Assembly: GCA_018829465.1 (NCBI GenBank)
Contig: JAHJTN010000007.1
Coordinates: 1 to 64,000, forward strand
Length of the DNA stretch: 64,000 bases
Source of the DNA: Bacteroidota bacterium
GTDB taxonomy: Bacteria > Bacteroidota > Bacteroidia > Flavobacteriales > Flavobacteriaceae
Direction: 5' to 3'
This document shows positions 26,230 to 35,590 of the stretch, piece by piece. The notes under the pieces were generated by a model, which was not told where the DNA came from, did not search any database, and saw only the letters and a list, made by a program, of their open reading frames with translations. Made by a program: the position numbers and the translations under genes. The stretch's first letter is position 1. Each line of letters begins with the position of its first letter.

Positions 26230-27564
26230 TTATAATTTGTTTACGGCTTCTTTAAACTGATTCCCACGGTCTTCATAATTTTTAAACAGATCAAAACTGG
26301 CACACGCTGGCGACAGCAAAACGGTGTCTCCTTTCTCTGCAAGTTGATAAGCCATTCGCACGGCTTCTTCCATAGATTGGGTTTCTACCATCAAATCGAT
26401 TATGTTCTGATAGGCATTTATTATCTTCGAATTGTCTAAGCCCAAGCAAATGATGGCTTTCACTTTTTCGTTTACCAACGGCAGCAGTTCGTGATAGTCG
26501 TTTCCTTTGTCTTGACCGCCAACAATCCATACGGCTTGTCCGTTTACGGAGTCTAAGGCGTAAAAAGTTGAATTGATATTGGTTGCTTTTGAATCGTTGA
26601 TATAGGTCACGCCCCCAATTTTAGAAACTTTTTCCATACGATGTGGCACATTTTCAAAATACATCATGCTTTCGCGGATGTTTTCTTTTCGTATTTTGAG
26701 CAAATGTGCTGCTGTGGCTGCAGCCATGGCATTTTTCAGGTTGTGTTTGCCTTCAAGAGAAATGTCTTCTTGTGGAATCGTCAGGATGTTTTCTGAGGTT
26801 TGGATCATCATGTTTTGTTTATCTAAATAGGTTCCGTAATTGAGTTTTTTTTTAATGGAAAATGGTACTTTTATCGCACGTACTTGGTGTTTTTCGAGAC
26901 CGGCTCTTATCACTTCATCGTCTGCGTCGTATATAAAAAAATCTGTTTCTGTTTGGTTCATGGCAATCCTGAATTTGGATGCGATGTACTTGTCAAACTG
27001 ATAGTCGTATCGGTCTAAATGATCGGGTGTGATGTTGGTAAGAACAGCAATGTGCGGCTTAAATGTTTTGATGCCGTCAAGCTGAAAGCTGCTGACTTCC
27101 AACACCGCGTATTCGTGTTTTTTTTCTGCGACACTTTTGGCGTAGCTGTCACCAATATTTCCGGCTAGCGTTACATCGTATCCGGCGTCTTTCAAAATTT
27201 TGTGAATGAGCAAGGTTGTGGTGGTTTTGCCATTGCTGCCGGTGATGGCTACAATTTTTTCATCAGATTCGGTTGCGGCAAATTCTATCTCCGAAATAAT
27301 TGGAATGTGATGTGCCAATATTTTCTGCACCAACGGGCTTTTATCCGGAATTCCGGGACTTTTGACTACCAAATCGGCGTTTAAAATCATCAATTCGCTG
27401 TGTTGACCGCTCTCAAAGGGAATCTTATTTTTTTGAAGTTGTTTTTTGAAAATTTCTGCAATTTCACCTTTGTCAGATACAAACACCTGGTAACCCTTTT
27501 GCATACCCAAAAGCGCAGCTCCTACACCACTTTCTCCTGCTCCTAAAATCACTAATCTGTTCAT
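26230..27564 (-). CDS. murD: MurD, UDP-MurNAc-L-Ala--D-glutamate ligase
   Basis: The 444-residue ATP-dependent ligase adds D-Glu to UDP-MurNAc-L-Ala. The N-terminal Rossmann-like ILGAGESGVGAALL, the P-loop ITGSNGKTTTTLLIHK, VLEVSSFQLDGI, the NITPDHLDRY motif, NDSKATNINST and the late LLSPACASFDLFKNYEDRGNQF all match MurD specifically. It lies between mraY and ftsW with only 1-2 bases between genes. Confidence 0.96.
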   Translation of the reverse strand: MNRLVILGAGESGVGAALLGMQKGYQVFVSDKGEIAEIFKKQLQKNKIPFESGQHSELMILNADLVVKSPGIPDKSPLVQKILAHHIPIISEIEFAATESDEKIVAITGSNGKTTTTLLIHKILKDAGYDVTLAGNIGDSYAKSVAEKKHEYAVLEVSSFQLDGIKTFKPHIAVLTNITPDHLDRYDYQFDKYIASKFRIAMNQTETDFFIYDADDEVIRAGLEKHQVRAIKVPFSIKKKLNYGTYLDKQNMMIQTSENILTIPQEDISLEGKHNLKNAMAAATAAHLLKIRKENIRESMMYFENVPHRMEKVSKIGGVTYINDSKATNINSTFYALDSVNGQAVWIVGGQDKGNDYHELLPLVNEKVKAIICLGLDNSKIINAYQNIIDLMVETQSMEEAVRMAYQLAEKGDTVLLSPACASFDLFKNYEDRGNQFKEAVNKL

Positions 27565-27566
27565 AT

Positions 27567-28784
27567 CTATCTAACTTTTAGTGTGACGATGCTCAAAATG
27601 GCCAACACGATGCCAACTATCCAAAATCGGGTCACAATTTTGCTCTCGTGAAATCCTGATTTTTGGTAGTGGTGGTGCAAAGGCGACATTTTAAAAATAC
27701 GACGGCCTTCGCCGTACTTCTTTTTGGTGTATTTGAAATAAGAAACTTGCATGACTACAGACAGATTTTCTGCCAAAAAAATGCCACACAACAATGGAAT
27801 CAGTAACTCTTTTCTGCTTGCAATTGCGATAACGGCAATCACTCCGCCTATGGTGAGGCTGCCTGTGTCGCCCATAAACACTTGAGCCGGATAGCTGTTG
27901 TACCACAAAAAACCAATCAGCGCTCCGGCAAATGCACTGATGTACACAGTCATTTCTCCCGCATTCGGGATGTACATAATGTTGAGATAATCCGAAAAAA
28001 TCACGTTACCCGACACCCACGCAAATACACCCAAGGCAAATACAATAATCGCCGAACTTCCTGCGGCCAACCCGTCTATACCATCTGTGAGGTTGGCACC
28101 ATTGGAAACCGCAGTGACCACAAAAATCACCAAGGGTATAAAAATGAGCCAGGCATAGGGTGCTAAATCTTTATCAATCCAAGTGATAAAGTCGGCGTAA
28201 TCTAATTCGTTATTTTTAAAGAAAGGGATGGTCGTACGGGTAGATTTGATGTCTTTTTTCTCAACTTTTTCAATGCTTGTCTGAAAACTTGCAGTAGTGC
28301 TGTTTTCACGAACAGTGACATCCGGATGAAAATAGAGTACCCAACCCACAATCAGACCGAGACCAATTTGCCCCACCACTTTAAACTTACCTTTAAGACC
28401 CTCTTTGTCTTTTTTGAATATTTTGATATAATCGTCCACAAAACCAATAGATCCCATCCATAAGGTGGTGACAATCAGTAGTAATATGTAAATATTGTCG
28501 AGTTTTGCCAATAACAACACAGGTATCAATGTAGCCATAATGATGATGATGCCACCCATAGTAGGTGTACCGGCTTTTTGGTTTTGACCTGCCAAGCCCA
28601 AATCGCGAACAGTTTCACCTATTTGTTTTTTTCTCAAAAAATCGATGATTTTGCGTCCGAAAAAGGCAGAAATTAAAACCGAAAGCAAGGCTGCCAAACC
28701 GGAGCGAAATGACAAAAACTGAAACAGTCCGCCGCCGGGCAAATCAAAATGCTTTTCCAAATATTCAAAAAGGTAGTACAGCAT
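27567..28784 (-). CDS. mraY: MraY, phospho-MurNAc-pentapeptide transferase
   Basis: The 405-residue membrane enzyme makes lipid I from UDP-MurNAc-pentapeptide and undecaprenyl phosphate. The catalytic Asp pair is in GFVDDYIKI, with [13 protein letters not shown] and FMGDTGSL following, and the HHHYQ motif near the C-terminus. It is longer than the usual 320-360 residues because of a hydrophilic insert of about 65 residues (around 165-230, from HPDVTVREN to DKDLAPYAW) between two membrane helices, a known feature of Bacteroidota MraY. Confidence 0.96.
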   Translation of the reverse strand: MLYYLFEYLEKHFDLPGGGLFQFLSFRSGLAALLSVLISAFFGRKIIDFLRKKQIGETVRDLGLAGQNQKAGTPTMGGIIIIMATLIPVLLLAKLDNIYILLLIVTTLWMGSIGFVDDYIKIFKKDKEGLKGKFKVVGQIGLGLIVGWVLYFHPDVTVRENSTTASFQTSIEKVEKKDIKSTRTTIPFFKNNELDYADFITWIDKDLAPYAWLIFIPLVIFVVTAVSNGANLTDGIDGLAAGSSAIIVFALGVFAWVSGNVIFSDYLNIMYIPNAGEMTVYISAFAGALIGFLWYNSYPAQVFMGDTGSLTIGGVIAVIAIASRKELLIPLLCGIFLAENLSVVMQVSYFKYTKKKYGEGRRIFKMSPLHHHYQKSGFHESKIVTRFWIVGIVLAILSIVTLKVR

Positions 28785-28787
28785 GCC

Positions 28788-30251
28788 TCATTGGTTTAGT
28801 TGCGTTAGTATTTCCTTTGCTATTTTTAAATCGTCAAAATCCGTTCGCACACCTTTTATTTCCTGATAGGTTTCGTGTCCTTTTCCTGCAATCAAAATAA
28901 TGTCGTCTGGTTTTGCCATGCTACAAGCGGCCTTGATGGCCTGATACCGGTCTGTAATAGACAGTGTTTTTTTATAATCCTGCGGTGCAACCCCTTTTTC
29001 TATGTCGTGTATAATGAGTTCCGGTTCTTCGTTTCGCGGATTGTCACTCGTAAAAATGACTTGGTTGCTCAGTTTGGCCGCTACATGACCCATCACGGGT
29101 CTTTTTTGCTTGTCGCGGTTGCCTCCACAGCCCACCACGGTGATGAGTTGCTCATTGCCCGTTCTTATTTCATTGATGGTTTCTAAAATATTTTCCAAAG
29201 CATCCGGCGTATGCGCATAGTCAATTATGGCTTTCACACGGTTCTCAGTGCTAAAAAATTGAAACCTGCCTCGGGCGGTCTGCAGCTGGCTGAGTAAACG
29301 CAATGCCTCTGGTTTTTCAATACCACTGAGGATTGCGGTAGCATAGATAGCCGTGAGGTTGTAGGCATTAAACCTGCCTATCAGTTTGGTGTAAATTTCC
29401 TGTTGATCTATTTTGAGTACCAAGCCTTCAAAGGTGTTTTCCAACACGGATGTCTTAAAATCGGCATGTGTTTTTAGGGCATAAGTATATTTTTTTGCAC
29501 GGGTATTTTGAAGCATAAATTGCCCGTTTTTATCATCTATGTTGGTGAGTGCAAAAGCTGACGGAGTCAACAAATCAAAAAAACTTTTTTTGACATCACG
29601 ATAGTCGGCAAAAGTTTTGTGATAGTCTAAGTGGTCGTGCGTAATATTGGTAAACACGCCTCCAAAAAATCGAATGCCATGTGCGCGTTTTTGATGAATG
29701 CCGTGCGAACTTACCTCCATAAAACAGAAATCTACACCTGCCTCGGCCATTTGGTGTAAGTACTGTTGTATGTGGATGGAATCGGGTGTGGTATGTGTAG
29801 CTGAAATTTCAAAACCGTCAATTTTGACAACAATCGTGGAAAGCAAACCCACTTTAAATCCTGCGTTTTTAAACAAATCATAGCATAGCGTGGCAAAAGT
29901 AGTTTTACCGTTGGTGCCGGTCACCCCAATTACCCTGATTTTTTCGGATGGATGGTCATAGAAATTGGCTGCCATTTCGGCCAAAGCCAATTGCGAATCT
30001 GTTACTTCTACATAGGTCACTTCCGGATGCAGCTTGGCGGGAATGTTCTCACAAATGATGGCCACCGCACCTTTTTTAATCGCAGCTTCAATGTATTCAT
30101 GGCCATCGGTAACACTCCCTTTTATCGCTATAAATGCTGAACCGTTGCTAGATTTATTAGAATCAAAACACAACGCACGAATGCTGATGCCCGTATCGCC
30201 CTTCACGCTTTCGAGGCGCACTTTATACAGAATGTCTCTCAGTACTTTCAT
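28788..30251 (-). CDS. murE: MurE, UDP-MurNAc-tripeptide synthetase (meso-DAP type)
   Basis: The 487-residue ligase adds the third stem amino acid. The P-loop is GVTGTNGKTTFATL, followed by TTPDS and NITHDHLDYHKT. The motif SDNPRNEEP contains DNPR, the residue pattern of meso-diaminopimelate-adding enzymes, so the peptidoglycan is probably the DAP type. The start overlaps the ftsI stop by 4 bases (ATGA). Confidence 0.96.
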   Translation of the reverse strand: MKVLRDILYKVRLESVKGDTGISIRALCFDSNKSSNGSAFIAIKGSVTDGHEYIEAAIKKGAVAIICENIPAKLHPEVTYVEVTDSQLALAEMAANFYDHPSEKIRVIGVTGTNGKTTFATLCYDLFKNAGFKVGLLSTIVVKIDGFEISATHTTPDSIHIQQYLHQMAEAGVDFCFMEVSSHGIHQKRAHGIRFFGGVFTNITHDHLDYHKTFADYRDVKKSFFDLLTPSAFALTNIDDKNGQFMLQNTRAKKYTYALKTHADFKTSVLENTFEGLVLKIDQQEIYTKLIGRFNAYNLTAIYATAILSGIEKPEALRLLSQLQTARGRFQFFSTENRVKAIIDYAHTPDALENILETINEIRTGNEQLITVVGCGGNRDKQKRPVMGHVAAKLSNQVIFTSDNPRNEEPELIIHDIEKGVAPQDYKKTLSITDRYQAIKAACSMAKPDDIILIAGKGHETYQEIKGVRTDFDDLKIAKEILTQLNQ

Positions 30252-32236
30252 TGTAAAGTGAGTTTTACGGTTTCATTTTTTTGAATAGGCGTCCCTGCTT
30301 CGGGTGACTGTTTGATTACTTTACCCAAACCCTCTACTTCCACAGTAAATCCTTCGTTTTCTAGCAGGGCCACGGCGTCCATGCCGGTCACGCCTGTCAA
30401 ATCAGTCATGACATTTTTTTCTTGGCGTAAAAGTGAAAAATACCTGTTGTACGATTTGTTGAGGCTGTCCGAAACTTTATCTGTCCACTGCAAGGATTCT
30501 GCACGAACAGATTGCACATGAATTTTTTGTGCAATTTTTTTAAACACAGGGCCTGCAACATCGGCACCGTAGTAACCGATTTTTTTCTCGGGCTTGTGAA
30601 TGACCACAATAACAGAAAATTTGGGGCTTTGGGCAGGAAAGTAACCGACAAAACTCGAAATATAACTCAGACTATCGGTCCAGTAGTCCGTTTGACAAGT
30701 ACCGGTTTTGCCGGCCAATGAAAAATCCGGATTATAGAGCGATTTTCCGGTGCCGTATGTTACGGTGTTTTCTAGTATTTTTTGAACCTTTTTGATGTTT
30801 TCAGGGCTGGCAATCTGTGGATTGATGATTTCAGGCGCCACCCGATGCACCACTTGATCCCATTCGCGAATTTCTTCCACAAAACGCGGTTTTACCATGA
30901 TACCATTGTTGCCAATGGCATTGTAAAAAGTAAGTGTTTGCAGGGGTGTCAACGAAACACCATAGCCGAAAGCCATCCATGGCAACGAAAGTCCGTTCCA
31001 TCCTTTTTTGCTTGGATTGGGTATTTTTGGTGTGCCCTCACCTTCGAGAAGAATGCCGGTTTTTTGATCAACATTCATGGCGTGCAGTCGGTCTGTGAAT
31101 TTGCTCGGGTTGTCGCCGTAACTGTCTGTAATCATCCGTGCGAATGCCGTATTTGATGAGACCACGGTTGCTTCGGCTATTGAAATTTTCCCATAACCCT
31201 TGCGGTTAGAATCTCTCACTTTTCTTCCGTAAAAACTGATAATGCCGTTTTCGGTATCTACCACATCGCTGGTGTCTATAACTTTGTCTTCCAACGCGGC
31301 CAAAAGTCCCATGATTTTGAAAGTAGAACCCGGTTCGTGCGATTCGCCTATGGCATAATTAAAAGATTCAATGTATTTGCCCGATTTGGTTCTGCCCAAA
31401 TTTGAAACCGCTTTGATGTCGCCTGTTGCGGTTTCCATTACCATCACGGTGCCGTGTTCTGCCTGATATGTAATGAGTTGTTCCAAAAGTGCATGGTGGG
31501 CAATGTCTTGTATGGTTACATCTATGGTGGTAACCAAATCAAAACCGTCTTTGGGTTCAATTTCATTGACGTCGTTGACGGGTTTCCATTGGTTGTGCGC
31601 AATTTTTTGTTTGAGTCTTTGGCCTTGTTTACCTGCCAAAAAATGGGTGTAGGCACCTTCTATACCAAGCTTTACTTCTTCGTCTCCCGATGCGTTTCGG
31701 TGATATCCTATGGTTCTGGAGGCTATGTCACCCAAGGGATGTTCCCTAACGGTTTCTTGTTCTGTGACAAAACCACCCTTGTAGGGTCCGTGTTTAAAAA
31801 TTGGAAAGGCTTTGATGCGGATATAAGATTCGTAGTCCAAATTTTTGGCGATGAGTAGGTATCGATTTTTTGAGAGGCGCGCCCGGTCTAATTTCTTTTT
31901 AATGGATGACGGACTGGTTTTTAGAAAATCTGCCAATGAATCGGCCAGCATTTTGATTTCTTTTCGGTAGATTTCCTCGGGAACGGTCACTGCATCAAAA
32001 CGCACCTCGTATTCTGGCACAGATGAGGCCAACAATTGGTTGTTGGCGCCAAATATGTTTCCCCTATTGGGTGCTATAGTAAAATTTTTAAGCGTAGCAG
32101 CCTCAGCCTTTTCCCGATACGCATCGCCTTCCACAAGCTGCAAATCAACCAACCTGACGGCTATACAAACGGCTATCAGCAACATGATGGCAGACACCCA
32201 GTAAAACTTCTTCAATATGGAGGCTTCTTTTTCCAA
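30248..32236 (-). CDS. ftsI: FtsI/PBP3, septal transpeptidase with PASTA domain
   Basis: The 662-residue inner-membrane penicillin-binding protein crosslinks septal peptidoglycan. It has one N-terminal membrane helix (about 13-33), a dimerisation domain, and a transpeptidase domain with Ser304-Thr-Phe-Lys307 (EPGSTFK), the SSN motif at 360-362 and the KTGT motif at 510-513. The last 60 residues form one PASTA domain (VTGMDAVALLENEGFTVEVEG ... PIQKNETVKLTLQ). PASTA on FtsI is not found in E. coli but is usual in Bacteroidota. Confidence 0.95.
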   Translation of the reverse strand: MEKEASILKKFYWVSAIMLLIAVCIAVRLVDLQLVEGDAYREKAEAATLKNFTIAPNRGNIFGANNQLLASSVPEYEVRFDAVTVPEEIYRKEIKMLADSLADFLKTSPSSIKKKLDRARLSKNRYLLIAKNLDYESYIRIKAFPIFKHGPYKGGFVTEQETVREHPLGDIASRTIGYHRNASGDEEVKLGIEGAYTHFLAGKQGQRLKQKIAHNQWKPVNDVNEIEPKDGFDLVTTIDVTIQDIAHHALLEQLITYQAEHGTVMVMETATGDIKAVSNLGRTKSGKYIESFNYAIGESHEPGSTFKIMGLLAALEDKVIDTSDVVDTENGIISFYGRKVRDSNRKGYGKISIAEATVVSSNTAFARMITDSYGDNPSKFTDRLHAMNVDQKTGILLEGEGTPKIPNPSKKGWNGLSLPWMAFGYGVSLTPLQTLTFYNAIGNNGIMVKPRFVEEIREWDQVVHRVAPEIINPQIASPENIKKVQKILENTVTYGTGKSLYNPDFSLAGKTGTCQTDYWTDSLSYISSFVGYFPAQSPKFSVIVVIHKPEKKIGYYGADVAGPVFKKIAQKIHVQSVRAESLQWTDKVSDSLNKSYNRYFSLLRQEKNVMTDLTGVTGMDAVALLENEGFTVEVEGLGKVIKQSPEAGTPIQKNETVKLTLQ

Positions 32237-32239
32237 GGA

Positions 32240-32605
32240 TTATTGCTTTTGAAATATGGCTAACCAAGTTTTAGCTGATTTTTCTTTATTTAGGTTGCGC
32301 ACTACTTTTATTTTTTTTGGCGGATTTTCAGGCGGTTTGATGCCCCTTTTCTCCATTTTGGGGCGAATGGTAGATTCAAGTTGAAGTGTCATCAATTTTC
32401 CTTTTAATGCCACATACTCTGAGCGAAGCGATTTCACTTCACGGTTGAGTTCAGATATTTTCATCACCTTTCTGTCGGCTCTGTGTGCGCTGGAAATCAT
32501 CACGATGGACAATGCAGATAGAAACAGGATAAAGCCCCAATTTTTGGAAGCGTCACTGTCGGTAAGGAAAGTGCCTTTGAGCAGGCTGTAGAACTGTTTC
32601 TTCAT
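32240..32605 (-). CDS. FtsL-like cell division protein
   Basis: The 121-residue bitopic protein has a cytoplasmic segment, one membrane helix (about 20-38), a periplasmic coiled coil (ISELNREVKSLRSEYVALKGKLMTLQLES) and a Lys/Pro-rich tail. It has FtsL topology and sits between rsmH and ftsI, where FtsL belongs, though sequence similarity to proteobacterial FtsL is slight. A TTG five codons upstream is possible, but the ATG giving MKKQFYSLLKG is preferred. It probably works with FtsQ and FtsI/FtsW. Confidence 0.82.
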   Translation of the reverse strand: MKKQFYSLLKGTFLTDSDASKNWGFILFLSALSIVMISSAHRADRKVMKISELNREVKSLRSEYVALKGKLMTLQLESTIRPKMEKRGIKPPENPPKKIKVVRNLNKEKSAKTWLAIFQKQ

Positions 32606-32647
32606 GAACGATTTTTTCAAATATGTTTTATATGAAAATCATTTACT

Positions 32648-33553
32648 TTATAGTTTTTCTGCAATTCGGAGTTTGGCACTGCGTGCGCGACTGTTTTCTT
32701 GAATTTCACTTTCTGTGGGCACTGTAAATTTGCCGATGGGTTTCATAGGAACCGTAAAATTTCCAAACATATCTCTTTCAGGTTCTCCTTCAAATTGGCC
32801 GTTTCGCATATACCTTTTTACGAGTCTGTCTTCCAGAGAATGGTAGGAAATAACCACCAACCGACCTTCTTTTTTGAGAAGTTCACCCGCTTGAACAAGC
32901 ATTTTTTTGAGCGCTTCCAATTCTTGATTGACTTCAATGCGTATGGCTTGAAAAATCTGAGCCATCACTTTATTTTGGACGTGACCCGGCAGAAATTTTG
33001 CCAAGGCCGTTTTAAGATCTTCTGTCGTATCTATGGGTTTCGTTTTTCTAAAATGTATTATTGTGGCAGCCATGCCTTTGGCGTTTCGTAACTCTCCGTA
33101 TTGAAACAAGATGTTTTGCAAAGATTTTTCGTCGTATTCATTGAGAATATGTCTTGCAGTCATGGCATTTTTTCTGTCCATACGCATGTCTAACACGGCA
33201 TCGAATCGGGTAGAAAAACCGCGATCTGCCTCGTCAAATTGATGCGATGACACGCCCAAATCGGCTAGCAAACCATCGATTTCAGACACGCCGTAGAGGC
33301 GTAAGAAATTCTTTAAAAAACCAAAATTTTCATTGATAAGCACAAACCGCGAATCTTCGATGTTGTTTTGTAGAGCCGATTCGTCCTGGTCAAAAGCAAA
33401 TAATTTTCCGGAGCCGTCTAGGGCATCTAAAATAGCCTTGCTATGGCCCCCACCGCCAAAAGTGACATCTACGTAGGTGCCGTTGGGCTTAATGTTGAGT
33501 CCCGAAATGGCCTCGTTGAGCAAAACCGGTCTATGGTAAGTGAACTCATTCAT
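32648..33553 (-). CDS. rsmH: RsmH (MraW), 16S rRNA C1402 N4-methyltransferase
   Basis: The 301-residue SAM-dependent enzyme methylates N4 of C1402 in 16S rRNA. It begins YHRPVLLNEAISGL, followed by the SAM-binding VDVTFGGGGHS, FAFDQDESA, and DGLLADLGVSSHQFDEADRGFS. The end SRARSAKLRIAEKL is the usual RsmH C-terminus. Its start overlaps the mraZ stop by 8 bases, so it is the second gene of the dcw transcript. Confidence 0.96.
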   Translation of the reverse strand: MNEFTYHRPVLLNEAISGLNIKPNGTYVDVTFGGGGHSKAILDALDGSGKLFAFDQDESALQNNIEDSRFVLINENFGFLKNFLRLYGVSEIDGLLADLGVSSHQFDEADRGFSTRFDAVLDMRMDRKNAMTARHILNEYDEKSLQNILFQYGELRNAKGMAATIIHFRKTKPIDTTEDLKTALAKFLPGHVQNKVMAQIFQAIRIEVNQELEALKKMLVQAGELLKKEGRLVVISYHSLEDRLVKRYMRNGQFEGEPERDMFGNFTVPMKPIGKFTVPTESEIQENSRARSAKLRIAEKL

Positions 33554-34004
33554 TGGGTTCGTCTTTCATCACTTCTTCTGCAAGGTCGGCGAAGTCGAGC
33601 GCGGCATCGTCTATGGCTGCTTCGTAGCGGTCTTTATCCCAAATCTCTATAATATTGATGGCGGAAGAAAGCACCACGTCTTTTGTAATGCCCGAAAATT
33701 GCTGTAAGTCTTTTGGAATCAGTAATCTTCCGGTTTGGTCCAATTCCAGTATTTTGACCCCAGCGGTAAAGCGCCTTATAAAATCATTGTTTTTTTTGTT
33801 GAATCGGTTGAGCTTGTTGATTTTTTCCATCAACAACTCCCATTGCTCCATCGGATAAATTTCTAGGCAGGGTTGAAAAACGGCGCGCTTGATCACAAAG
33901 TTTTGATGAATGACGGATTCCATTTGTTTTTTTAACGCATTGGGAACCATCAGCCTGCCTTTGCTGTCTGCTTTACATTCGTATGTGCCAATGAAATTTA
34001 CCAC
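33546..34004 (-). CDS. mraZ: MraZ, transcriptional regulator of the dcw cluster
   Basis: The 152-residue protein has two SpoVT/AbrB-like repeats: FIGTYECKADSKGRLMVPNALKKQ and VKILELDQTGRLLIPKDLQQF. MraZ forms a ring and binds direct repeats before its own gene to repress the dcw operon. The start is GTG at 34004. The only ATG just upstream is followed at once by a stop, so GTG is the only reasonable choice. The start itself reads GTGGTAAAT, like the upstream MraZ boxes. Confidence 0.95.
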   Translation of the reverse strand: MVNFIGTYECKADSKGRLMVPNALKKQMESVIHQNFVIKRAVFQPCLEIYPMEQWELLMEKINKLNRFNKKNNDFIRRFTAGVKILELDQTGRLLIPKDLQQFSGITKDVVLSSAINIIEIWDKDRYEAAIDDAALDFADLAEEVMKDEPNE

Positions 34005-34023
34005 CTCGCTTTACATGTTTGTT

Positions 34024-34070
34024 CAAAAGTAAAAATATTTTACCACTTTTTACCACTTTTTACCACTTTG
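34024..34070 (-). promoter_or_regulatory. mraZ promoter with three MraZ boxes
   Basis: On the minus strand three head-to-tail copies of AGTGGTAAAA with an exact 10-bp period (34041-34070) lie just upstream of TACTTTTG (34024-34031), an exact -7 element. The boxes therefore cover the -33 position, where bound MraZ would block RNA polymerase. MraZ is known to bind phased direct repeats of this kind. A fourth GTGGTAAA coincides with the start codon. Confidence 0.85.
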
Positions 34071-34278
34071 TTGATAAATTCTTCTAAAAACGTCTTAAAG
34101 CGTTGTATTATCTTGGTGTGTAGGATGTTGATAAACCATGATAGGTAGGTTTTTGCAAGGAAAAATGCTGCACTTTCATTGGCATAGAATGCAGTATTAA
34201 ATGAAAGTTAAGCTGCTTTTTTTATTATGATATACGGTGATATTATCTATATTTGTTTCCGATTAACCTAGAAGCCGA

Positions 34279-35043
34279 ATGAATCTCGAAGTTATTAAAG
34301 AAGGAAAATATAAATACATTGAAAAAGGTGAAGGAACGCCTATTGTCATCCTTCATGGACTGATGGGTGGACTGAGCAATTTTGATGGGGTGATGGGTTA
34401 TTTTCCGGAAAGAGGATACCGAGTAATTATACCCGAGTTGCCGCTGTATTCATTGATGCTGATCAATACCAACGTCAGAAATTTTGCCAAACATCTCAAT
34501 GGTTTTTTGCGTCATAAAAAGCTAGACGAAGTCATTCTTTTGGGTAACTCCTTGGGCGGACACATCGCCTTGTTGTTTACCAAAATGTACCCGGAAAAGG
34601 TAAAAGCACTCATCATCACGGGCAGTTCAGGTTTGTATGAAAATGCTATGGGTGAATCTTACCCCAAACGTGGCGACTATGAGTACATTAAGAAAAAAAG
34701 TCAGGATGTTTTTTACGATCCGGAAGTAGCTACCAAAGAGATTGTTGATGAAGTTTTTGCAACCGTCAATGACCGCAACAAACTGCTAAAAACCTTGGCT
34801 ATTGCCAAAAGTGCCATCCGCCACAACATGGCAAAAGACCTGCCTGCCATGACCACGCCTACTTGTATTATTTGGGGAAAAAATGACAATGTTACACCGC
34901 CTCAGGTGGCGGTTGATTTTCAGAAATTCTTACCCGATTCGGAACTGTTTTGGATAGACAAATGTGGACATGCAGCTATGATGGAACACCCAAATACCTT
35001 TAACGAGTTGATGCATGCTTGGTTAGAAAAACGTGGGTTTTGA
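34279..35043 (+). CDS. Alpha/beta hydrolase
   Basis: The 254-residue alpha/beta-hydrolase fold protein has no signal peptide. The oxyanion loop is HGLMGGLSNFDG and the nucleophile elbow is GNSLGGH (Ser about 94). The acid is probably in CIIWGKNDNVTPP and the base is His in DKCGHAAMMEHP. The catalytic triad looks complete. The substrate cannot be read from sequence; this family includes esterases, lipases and C-C hydrolases. It is divergent from mraZ across 274 bases. Confidence 0.88.
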   Translation: MNLEVIKEGKYKYIEKGEGTPIVILHGLMGGLSNFDGVMGYFPERGYRVIIPELPLYSLMLINTNVRNFAKHLNGFLRHKKLDEVILLGNSLGGHIALLFTKMYPEKVKALIITGSSGLYENAMGESYPKRGDYEYIKKKSQDVFYDPEVATKEIVDEVFATVNDRNKLLKTLAIAKSAIRHNMAKDLPAMTTPTCIIWGKNDNVTPPQVAVDFQKFLPDSELFWIDKCGHAAMMEHPNTFNELMHAWLEKRGF

Positions 35044-35147
35044 TATGGAATGGGGTGTCGCCTTGAGAAAACAAGTAATATTCTTCAAGTACGCACAAGA
35101 CGCGAGCCTTAGCACAGTTTCAAGCTAAGATTGTTCGATCTTTTTGG

Positions 35148-35192
35148 ATGAATCGCGCATGTAAAAAGAGTGACACACAGGCGGATGATTAT
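35148..35192 (+). repeat. Partial copy C0 of the dispersed repeat
   Basis: Only the left half of the unit is recognisable: ATGAATCGCGCATGTAAAAA followed by a GACACACAGGCGGATGATTAT-like stretch. It matches the start of unit C2 (ATGAAACGCCCATGTAAAAA) with few changes and then runs into unrelated A/T-rich sequence. It is in the same orientation as C1 and C2. Confidence 0.6.
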
Positions 35193-35298
35193 ATTTAATT
35201 AAATATCAATTATTTAATAAACACAGACAGATAAAAATTCCAATACACCGATGCAGTTTCAGTTTGGGAGAAGGTATTTGTTTTAGAAATTAAGGTTA

Positions 35299-35331
35299 AA
35301 ACCTCACAGGTTTTCAAAACCTGTGAGGTTT
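35299..35331. repeat. Perfect 33-base palindrome upstream of engB
   Basis: A 16-bp perfect inverted repeat (left arm AAACCTCACAGGTTTT in part, centre C at 35315) is followed by ten A. It lacks a T-run on the plus strand, and on the minus strand T lies before the hairpin and not after it. It is therefore not a standard terminator on either strand. It may be a palindromic repeat unit or an operator. Confidence 0.7.
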
Positions 35332-35376
35332 AAAAAAAAAATAGTTTTTTAGGTTTAATTGATAAAGCTAACTTTT

Positions 35377-35478
35377 ATGCATAATAATAAAAAACAGGAG
35401 TATGACTATCCTAGGGCGTTCCGTGCCTATGCTGGGCGCAGTCGAAGTATGACCGCTGAAAACAAATAATATTAACAG
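35377..35478 (+). repeat. Dispersed start-codon-linked repeat, copy C1 (upstream of engB)
   Basis: The 102-bp unit contains CAGGAGTATGACTATCCTAG, GGGCGTTCC, the core variant TGCTGGGCGCAGTCGAAGTA and the A/T-rich end AAATAATATTAACAG. Its left end (ATGCATAATAAT) has diverged from ATGAAACGCC. It joins unit C2 at ATGAAA. Confidence 0.85.
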
Positions 35479-35590
35479 ATGAAACGCCCATGTAAAAATT
35501 TTGGACACAGGGGCATGATGAGTTAGGGTGTTCCATTCCTGTGCTGAGCGCAGTCGAAGCATGACCGATAAAAATTAATAATATAAGCAG
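35479..35590 (+). repeat. Dispersed start-codon-linked repeat, copy C2 (abuts engB)
   Basis: This 112-bp unit begins ATGAAACGCCCATG, carries GGTGTTCCATTCC and the core TGCTGAGCGCAGTCGAAGCA, and ends AATAATATAAGCAG directly against the engB ATGAAA. It follows C1 head to tail with no spacer, so the C1/C2 joint and the C2/gene joint are the same sequence. Confidence 0.92.

Noticed and set aside
34041-34070. Three 10-bp direct repeats considered as a tiny CRISPR or VNTR
   Set aside because: No spacers, and period and position before mraZ fit MraZ boxes.
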